This document shows, piece after piece, positions 58,892-64,000 of a stretch of DNA of 64,000 nt. The stretch covers positions 6,197 through 70,196 of the forward strand of contig JBPEWY010000034.1 of the NCBI GenBank assembly GCA_052032225.1, written 5' to 3'. Both the position numbers and the translations under genes were made by a program. The notes under the pieces were generated by a model. It did no database searches, was not told the DNA's origin, and saw nothing but the letters and a program-made list of their open reading frames with translations. Each line of letters opens with the position of its first letter. Position 1 is the stretch's first letter. Source of the stretch: JBPEWY01 sp052032225 (GTDB lineage: Bacteria; Bacteroidota; Bacteroidia; Flavobacteriales; Flavobacteriaceae).

Positions 58892-59710
58892 TTACTCTAC
58901 TTTGCTTTTAATTAGCTCTAAAACTTGATTATAGTTAAATTGAAGATGTTTTGGCAGCTTATTGTCTTTAGGTAAAACAGCCAAATACCTATCAGAGTTA
59001 GATGTGTAAACGTTTTTGTAAATGGGTTTGTTCCCACCGAGTTTATCTACTACTAACCTTATAAATTCATCATGATGTATTAAATCTGTACTGCCTAAAT
59101 GAAAAATTCCACTTTTTCTTCGATTAATAATGTAGTGTATTTGTTGGGTTAGTAAAAAATCGGCAGTAACATTCATTACTAAATTAGGGAATACTTCTAT
59201 GGCAGCTTTGTCTTCTATGGCGCGTTTAATTTCTTTAATTCTGGGCGAAGCATTCCCAAAAACCATAGGAATTCTGGCTATAACATATTTGTGTTTGGGT
59301 AACTTTAAAAGCCTGTTTTCTATTTTAATTTTTAGTTTACCGTAAATACTTTCAGATAGCGTTTTATCAAACTCATACGATGGGTAATTGGTAAAAGCAT
59401 CGAACACATTAGCAGAGGATAAGAATATTATTTTACCTCTTCTTTTTTCTAAATAATCTGCTATTTGATTATGAGTTTCTATTTGCCAATCAAAATCTCC
59501 TCTAAGTGCAGAAATTATAATAGAAGGTCTTAAATCTTGCAGCAACTGATAAATATCGTCTCGCTGCATACTAAAGTTAAAATAATGCTGATTGTCTGAG
59601 TAAATTTTACCCGTAAAATAAGTCCCGTATGTATCAAAATACGGACAGAGTTCTCTGTAGAGAGCACCTCCAATAAAACCACTTGCTCCTAAAATGAGAA
59701 CTCTACCCAC
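58892..59710 (-). CDS. NAD-dependent sugar epimerase/reductase-like SDR
   Basis: The 272-residue extended SDR protein of RmlD type has the Rossmann motif GASGFIGGALYREL at 8-21, SSANVF in the mid region and the catalytic YxxxK in SYEFDKTLSES. A C-terminal IFHLGSTDLIHHDEF segment follows. Such proteins act on nucleotide sugars, but no other sugar genes are in this unit. It follows gcvT by 6 bases, so they are co-transcribed. Confidence 0.82.
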   Translation of the reverse strand: MGRVLILGASGFIGGALYRELCPYFDTYGTYFTGKIYSDNQHYFNFSMQRDDIYQLLQDLRPSIIISALRGDFDWQIETHNQIADYLEKRRGKIIFLSSANVFDAFTNYPSYEFDKTLSESIYGKLKIKIENRLLKLPKHKYVIARIPMVFGNASPRIKEIKRAIEDKAAIEVFPNLVMNVTADFLLTQQIHYIINRRKSGIFHLGSTDLIHHDEFIRLVVDKLGGNKPIYKNVYTSNSDRYLAVLPKDNKLPKHLQFNYNQVLELIKSKVE

Positions 59711-59716
59711 CGAAGT

Positions 59717-60808
59717 TTATTTTTTGTAAAAAGGCAATTTTATAACCTTAGCCGGCACGGCTTTTTTACGTATTTGAATTAAAATTTCACTATCTGCAGT
59801 AGCAAGCTCAGTAGGTACATACCCTAAACCAATACCTTTACCCAACGATGGAGACATAGTGCCACTGGTAACATTACCAATTACAGTACCATTACTATCT
59901 ACAATATTGTAACCATTTCTGGGGATGGCTCTTTCTAACATTTCAAAACCTACTAACTTTCTGGCTACGCCTTCTTCTTTTTGCTTTTTTAAATTGTCAG
60001 AATTTATAAAGTCTTTAGTGAATTTAGTAATCCAGCCTAAACCTGCTTCTATTGGAGAAGTTGTATCGTCTATATCATTACCGTACAGACAGTATCCCAT
60101 TTCTAATCTAAGTGTATCTCTGGCTGCTAGACCTATTGGTTTAATACCAAAATCTTTACCGGCTTTAAAAACTGCTTCCCAGATGGTTTGGGCATCATTG
60201 TTAGAAAAATATATTTCAAATCCTCCAGAACCGGTGTAACCGGTTGCAGAAACCATTACATTATTTACACCTGCAAATGTACCAACCTGAAAGGTGTAGT
60301 ATTTCATGTTTAACAAATCTATATCTGTTAAAGATTGCATGGCTTCTGCTGCTTTTGGTCCTTGTATGGCCAGAAGAGAAATTTCATCAGATTGGTTTGT
60401 CATTTTTACATTAAAACCACCTTCTTCATTGTGTTTAGCAATCCAATTCCAATCTTTATCAATATTAGCCGCATTAACTACTAACAAATATTTGTTTTCG
60501 TTAAATCTATATATAATTAAATCATCAACAATTCCTCCATCATAATTAGGTAAGCAGCTGTATTGCGCTTTCCCATCAACTAATTTAGAGGCATCGTTAG
60601 AACTTATTTTTTGAATAAGAGCTAAGGCGTTTTCACCTTCTAATAAAAACTCTCCCATATGAGACACATCAAACACTCCAACACCATTTCTAACTGTTTC
60701 GTGCTCTTGGTTTACACCTTCGTATTGTACAGGCATATTGTAGCCGGCAAACGGAACCATTTTAGCTCCTAATTCTACATGTTTTTGAGTTAATGCGGTA
60801 TTTTTCAT
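59717..60808 (-). CDS. gcvT: Aminomethyltransferase (glycine cleavage T protein)
   Basis: GcvT moves the aminomethyl group of glycine onto tetrahydrofolate. The 363-residue protein has MVPFAGYNMPVQYEGVNQEH near the start, GVFDVSHMGEFLLEG with the conserved Asp near 45-60, and the folate-site segment GLAARDTLRLEMGYCLYGNDI near 228. The C-terminal domain has GNVTSGTMSPSLGKGIGLGYV. GcvH and GcvP are not nearby, which is common in Bacteroidota. It heads a unit with the SDR gene. Confidence 0.95.
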   Translation of the reverse strand: MKNTALTQKHVELGAKMVPFAGYNMPVQYEGVNQEHETVRNGVGVFDVSHMGEFLLEGENALALIQKISSNDASKLVDGKAQYSCLPNYDGGIVDDLIIYRFNENKYLLVVNAANIDKDWNWIAKHNEEGGFNVKMTNQSDEISLLAIQGPKAAEAMQSLTDIDLLNMKYYTFQVGTFAGVNNVMVSATGYTGSGGFEIYFSNNDAQTIWEAVFKAGKDFGIKPIGLAARDTLRLEMGYCLYGNDIDDTTSPIEAGLGWITKFTKDFINSDNLKKQKEEGVARKLVGFEMLERAIPRNGYNIVDSNGTVIGNVTSGTMSPSLGKGIGLGYVPTELATADSEILIQIRKKAVPAKVIKLPFYKK

Positions 60809-60829
60809 AGCCTTATTTTATAGATAGCG

Positions 60830-60837
60830 CAAATGTA
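60830..60837 (-). promoter_or_regulatory. gcvT promoter, -7 element
   Basis: On the minus strand this reads TACATTTG, a full TAnnTTTG match, 22 bases before the gcvT ATG. The leader would be only about 15 bases, so there is no room for a glycine riboswitch. Confidence 0.55.
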
Positions 60838-60950
60838 TGTAAAATTAGGTAGACACACTTATACAGCCCTCTTACTTTTTTAACGTGTATTTAATGTGAA
60901 TAGTTTAAAAGTAGTACATTTAAAAACTGATAGTTATAACACATTTTTCT

Positions 60951-62501
60951 ATGAAGATTTTTGATGCCTATACCATTAAAAAAATTGATGAAGCTACCGT
61001 TGCAAGACAACAAATTAAAAGCGATGAGCTAATGGAGCGGGCTGGAACACAAGTGTTTAATTGGTTGCATTCCAGGCTTCAAGGAGCTAACGTACCAATA
61101 AAGGTTTTTTGTGGTGTAGGTAATAATGGGGGAGATGGTTTGGTTGTTGCCAGACACTTAGTAGAACATGGCTACCATGTTACCGTTTATTTAGTAAACT
61201 ATAGCGAGAAGCGTTCTAAAGATTTTTTGTTGAATTTAGATAGAATAAAAGATCGAAAAATTTGGCCACAATCTATAAATACAGAATCTGATATTCCGGA
61301 AATTACTTCTGAGGATATTATAATTGATGCTGTTTTTGGTATTGGGCTTAACAGAGCACCAGCCAAGTGGTTAGTTAGTTTGTTTAAAGCTATTAACCAA
61401 AGTGGTTCTTTTGTGCTCTCTGTAGATATTCCTTCGGGAATGTTTATGAATACTGTTCCAGAAAACCCGGATGCAGTTGTTAAGGCTACATACACACTTA
61501 CTTTTGAGGCTGCTAAACTCCCATTTTTTTTACCAGATACCGGCAAATATGCTCCACAGTTTGAAGTTGTTGCAATAGGGTGGGATGCAGAGATTAAGCT
61601 ACAAGCAGATTCTAAAATGTACTTGGTAGAAAAACAAGAAATACTACCAATGTACATACCTAGAGATAGGTTTTCTCATAAAGGCACATACGGACATACT
61701 TTAATTATTGCAGGAAGTTATGGTAAAATTGGTGCAGCAACATTAGCAGCAAAATCTGCTTTAAAAGCTGGCTCCGGTTTAGTAACGGCTTACATTCCTA
61801 AATGCGGTTATACCACATTACAAACCTCAGTACCGGAAGCTATGGTAATAACAGATAATGACAATAATATAATCACAGAAATTAAATACAATATTACTCC
61901 TTCTGCAATTGCTATTGGTATGGGTATCGGAATCGAAAAAACTACCAAAAAAGCATTAGAAAATTTTTTAAAGCAAGCAAAAGCACCCTTAGTTATTGAT
62001 GCCGATGCACTAAACATTATAGCGGCAAATAAAACTATGTTAAAATTACTTCCTGAACACACAATTTTAACTCCACATCCGGGAGAATTAAAACGTTTAA
62101 TAGGAACATGGAAAGATGATTTTGATAAGCTTAAAAAAACAAAAGCTTTCTCTAAAAAATATAATTGCATTGTAAATATAAAAGATGCTTATAGTATTGT
62201 GGTATATAATGACACGCTATATGTTAACAGTACCGGAAATCCCGGAATGGCAACCGGAGGAAGTGGCGATGTACTTTCCGGAATAATTGCTGCCTTAATT
62301 TCACAAGGGTACACTCCGTTACAAGCAACCATATTTGCAAATTACTTACATGGTAAAGCCGGAGATATTGCTGTAAATAGTACAAGCTATCAAGCATTAA
62401 CAGCGCAAGATATTATACTGCATATAGGAAGCGCTTTTATAGATTTATTTACCCCAGAAAATAATTCTGCTGCAAGAAATAATGGGCAAGAACAAAATTA
62501 G
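60951..62501 (+). CDS. nnr: Bifunctional NAD(P)HX epimerase/dehydratase
   Basis: The protein repairs hydrated NAD(P)H, epimerising R-NADHX and dehydrating S-NADHX with ADP. It has 516 residues. The N-terminal NnrE (YjeF) domain is at about 1-215 (VFCGVGNNGGDGLVVARHL, with NNGGDG as the key motif). The C-terminal NnrD kinase-like domain is at about 225-500 (GATLAAKSALKAGSGLVT, VIDADALN, LTPHPGEL, NPGMATGGSGDVLSG). Both active sites are complete. It stands alone before hutH. Confidence 0.95.
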   Translation: MKIFDAYTIKKIDEATVARQQIKSDELMERAGTQVFNWLHSRLQGANVPIKVFCGVGNNGGDGLVVARHLVEHGYHVTVYLVNYSEKRSKDFLLNLDRIKDRKIWPQSINTESDIPEITSEDIIIDAVFGIGLNRAPAKWLVSLFKAINQSGSFVLSVDIPSGMFMNTVPENPDAVVKATYTLTFEAAKLPFFLPDTGKYAPQFEVVAIGWDAEIKLQADSKMYLVEKQEILPMYIPRDRFSHKGTYGHTLIIAGSYGKIGAATLAAKSALKAGSGLVTAYIPKCGYTTLQTSVPEAMVITDNDNNIITEIKYNITPSAIAIGMGIGIEKTTKKALENFLKQAKAPLVIDADALNIIAANKTMLKLLPEHTILTPHPGELKRLIGTWKDDFDKLKKTKAFSKKYNCIVNIKDAYSIVVYNDTLYVNSTGNPGMATGGSGDVLSGIIAALISQGYTPLQATIFANYLHGKAGDIAVNSTSYQALTAQDIILHIGSAFIDLFTPENNSAARNNGQEQN

Positions 62502-62585
62502 CATGTTGTGAGTAACATAAAATATCAAGTTAATGTTTGGTTTATTTACTTTGATTAATGAATTTTGGGGCGCAAATAAGATATT

Positions 62586-64000
62586 ATGAGCAATATTCAC
62601 TATATAAGCAGTAAGCCACTTACCTTAGCAAAGATTAAAGAAATTGTAGACAACAATTACTCTCTTGCATTATCTGATGAAGCAGAACAAAAAATTACAA
62701 GCTGTCGTGAGTATTTAGACCAAAAACTTAAAAGCCAAGAAAGTCCTATTTATGGCATTAATACCGGTTTTGGTGCTTTACATAATATTAAAATTTCTAA
62801 AACACAGCTTGCAGAACTTCAAGAAAACTTAGTGATGTCTCATGCTTGCGGTACGGGAGATAAAGTTCCGGTGCCTATAATAAGGCTTATGCTATTGCTC
62901 AAAATTCAATCTCTAAGCTATGGGCATTCAGGAGTGAGCCTACAAACAGTAAACCGTTTAATAGATTTTTACAACAATAAGGTATATCCTGTTGTTTATA
63001 CTTTGGGCTCTTTGGGAGCATCCGGCGATTTGGCTCCGTTAGCACATTTATCGCTTCCGCTTTTAGGAAAGGGAGAGGTGTATTTTAACAATACCATAAT
63101 TAAATCTGAGGATGTTTTAGAGCAATTTGGATGGCAGCCTATTAAGCTTCAATCTAAAGAAGGATTGGCGTTATTAAACGGCACACAGTTTATGAGTGCT
63201 TACGGCACGTACATGCTTTTGTATAGTGAACGACTTTCATATTTAGCTGATTTAATTGGAGCATTGTCGTTAGAAGCTTTTGATGGTAGGATAGAACCTT
63301 TCTCACATTTAATTCATGAAATCAGACCACATAAAGGGCAGATTGAAACAGCAAAAAACATTTCATCTTTTTTAAACGGTAGCGAACTCATAAATCAACC
63401 AAAGGCACATGTTCAAGATCCATATTCTTTTAGATGTATTCCACAAGTTCATGGAGCAACAAAAGACGCTATACAATATGTAAAACAAACTGTTACAACA
63501 GAAATTAATTCTGTTACAGATAATCCTAATGTTTTTAAAGATGAAGATGTGATTTTATCTGGTGGCAACTTTCACGGACAAACATTAGCCTTAGCTTTTG
63601 ATTTTTTAGGAATAGCCATTGCCGAACTCGGTAATATTTCTGAGCGTAGAATTTTTCAGCTCTTATCCGGTAACAGAAATTTACCTGCCTTTTTAGTTGA
63701 TGACCCGGGGTTGCATTCCGGCTTAATGATTCCGCAATATACAGCAGCAGGTATTGTTAGCCAGAATAAACAGCTTGCAACTCCTGCCAGTGTAGATAGC
63801 ATTGTATCATCTAACGGGCAAGAAGATCATGTAAGTATGGGGGCAAATGCCGCTACTAAGTGTTTAAAGATTTTAGAGAATGTAGAACGTGTATTAGCCA
63901 TAGAGCTTATAACAGCATCACAAGCTATTAGATATAGAAGACCATTAAAAACTTCAGAAACCTTAGAACAGCTAATTGCTAACTTTAGGGAGAAAGTGCC
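62586..64000 (+). CDS. hutH: Histidine ammonia-lyase, cut by the window end
   Basis: HutH converts histidine to urocanate. The reading frame is open from the ATG at 62586 to the end of the window (471 codons of an expected 500 or more), so the gene is partial. The MIO cofactor triad A-S-G lies in GSLGASGDLAPLAHLSL at about residues 140-156. YGINTGFGAL (59-68), VTDNPNVF, SGGNFHGQTLALAFDF and SSNGQEDHVSMGANAA are further family marks. No hut regulator or neighbouring hut gene is visible within the window. Confidence 0.95.
   Translation, partial: MSNIHYISSKPLTLAKIKEIVDNNYSLALSDEAEQKITSCREYLDQKLKSQESPIYGINTGFGALHNIKISKTQLAELQENLVMSHACGTGDKVPVPIIRLMLLLKIQSLSYGHSGVSLQTVNRLIDFYNNKVYPVVYTLGSLGASGDLAPLAHLSLPLLGKGEVYFNNTIIKSEDVLEQFGWQPIKLQSKEGLALLNGTQFMSAYGTYMLLYSERLSYLADLIGALSLEAFDGRIEPFSHLIHEIRPHKGQIETAKNISSFLNGSELINQPKAHVQDPYSFRCIPQVHGATKDAIQYVKQTVTTEINSVTDNPNVFKDEDVILSGGNFHGQTLALAFDFLGIAIAELGNISERRIFQLLSGNRNLPAFLVDDPGLHSGLMIPQYTAAGIVSQNKQLATPASVDSIVSSNGQEDHVSMGANAATKCLKILENVERVLAIELITASQAIRYRRPLKTSETLEQLIANFREKV

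Noticed and set aside
60809..60950. Glycine riboswitch for gcvT
   Set aside because: The predicted leader is only about 15 bases and no tandem aptamer sequence is visible.

Overview
This is an AT-rich, gene-dense chromosomal segment. It almost certainly comes from a member of the Bacteroidota, most likely family Flavobacteriaceae. Three things point there: promoters of the TAnnTTTG (-7) type in front of trxB, rpsA, pyrR, kdsB, the YebC gene and gcvT; start codons without visible Shine-Dalgarno sequences; and a family set typical of that lineage (GIN/DUF2807, PspC-PadR, DUF4870, DUF3822-RsmD, Flavobacteria-style Lon, KdnB-like oxidase, two-domain Kbp-like LysM protein). I see no tRNA or rRNA genes, insertion sequences, prophage genes or CRISPR arrays. 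The one structured RNA gene is RNase P RNA (rnpB). The last gene, hutH, is cut by the window end.

Layout. 0-5.2 kb: trxB, a DsbD-like reductase, an AOS-type PLP enzyme and a dipeptide epimerase. 5.2-8.7 kb: a minus-strand envelope-stress-like operon DUF4870 - PadR - PspC - GIN, with a matching promoter and terminator. 8.8-12.4 kb: DUF4442, a lipocalin-like lipoprotein, AIM24 and a PBP4-type DD-peptidase. 12.4-14 kb: divergent oxyR and dps around a dyad operator candidate. 14-22 kb: DUF2141, TRIC channel, cyclophilin, NUDIX, an acyltransferase, an ECF sigma pair, NDH-2, YhhN, XerD, a beta-barrel protein. 22-29.7 kb: aroQ, lpdA, msrB-DinB, an alpha/beta hydrolase, an M48 lipoprotein protease, an MFS protein. 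29.7-32.6 kb: a second GIN locus, this one under an ECF sigma factor and a putative anti-sigma protein. 32.7-38.7 kb: lon, cmk, a LysM protein, rpsA. 38.8-45.9 kb: a plus-strand run pyrR-pyrB-STAS-like-rnz-pdxH-sixA-ppk1-ppx (pyrimidines, tRNA 3' processing, PLP, polyphosphate). 45.9-51.4 kb: miaE-like, DUF1697, dnaX, rnpB, rsmD-DUF3822-pilin-like gene. 51.5-57.3 kb: a RecD-like helicase, DUF4126, then a tightly overlapping Kdo operon kdsB-HAD-CAT-like-kdnB-acyltransferase. 57.3-60.8 kb: a frameshifted membrane gene, YebC, PCD, an SDR, gcvT. 60.9-64 kb: nnr and partial hutH.

Most of the window is housekeeping DNA, and I do not see a wholly new system. The points most worth testing are: a perfect sigma-54-type promoter followed by a long hairpin leader in front of lon; a Kdo8N-type LPS operon with kdnB but no kdnA, and with extra HAD, acetyltransferase-like and acyltransferase genes; a DUF3822 (actin-like fold) and pilin-like pair fused translationally to rsmD; a dyad operator candidate between the two divergent promoters of a hydrolase and an M48 protease; and a DnaX that has lost its zinc cysteines. 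All functions are read from motifs and family memory. No database search was run.
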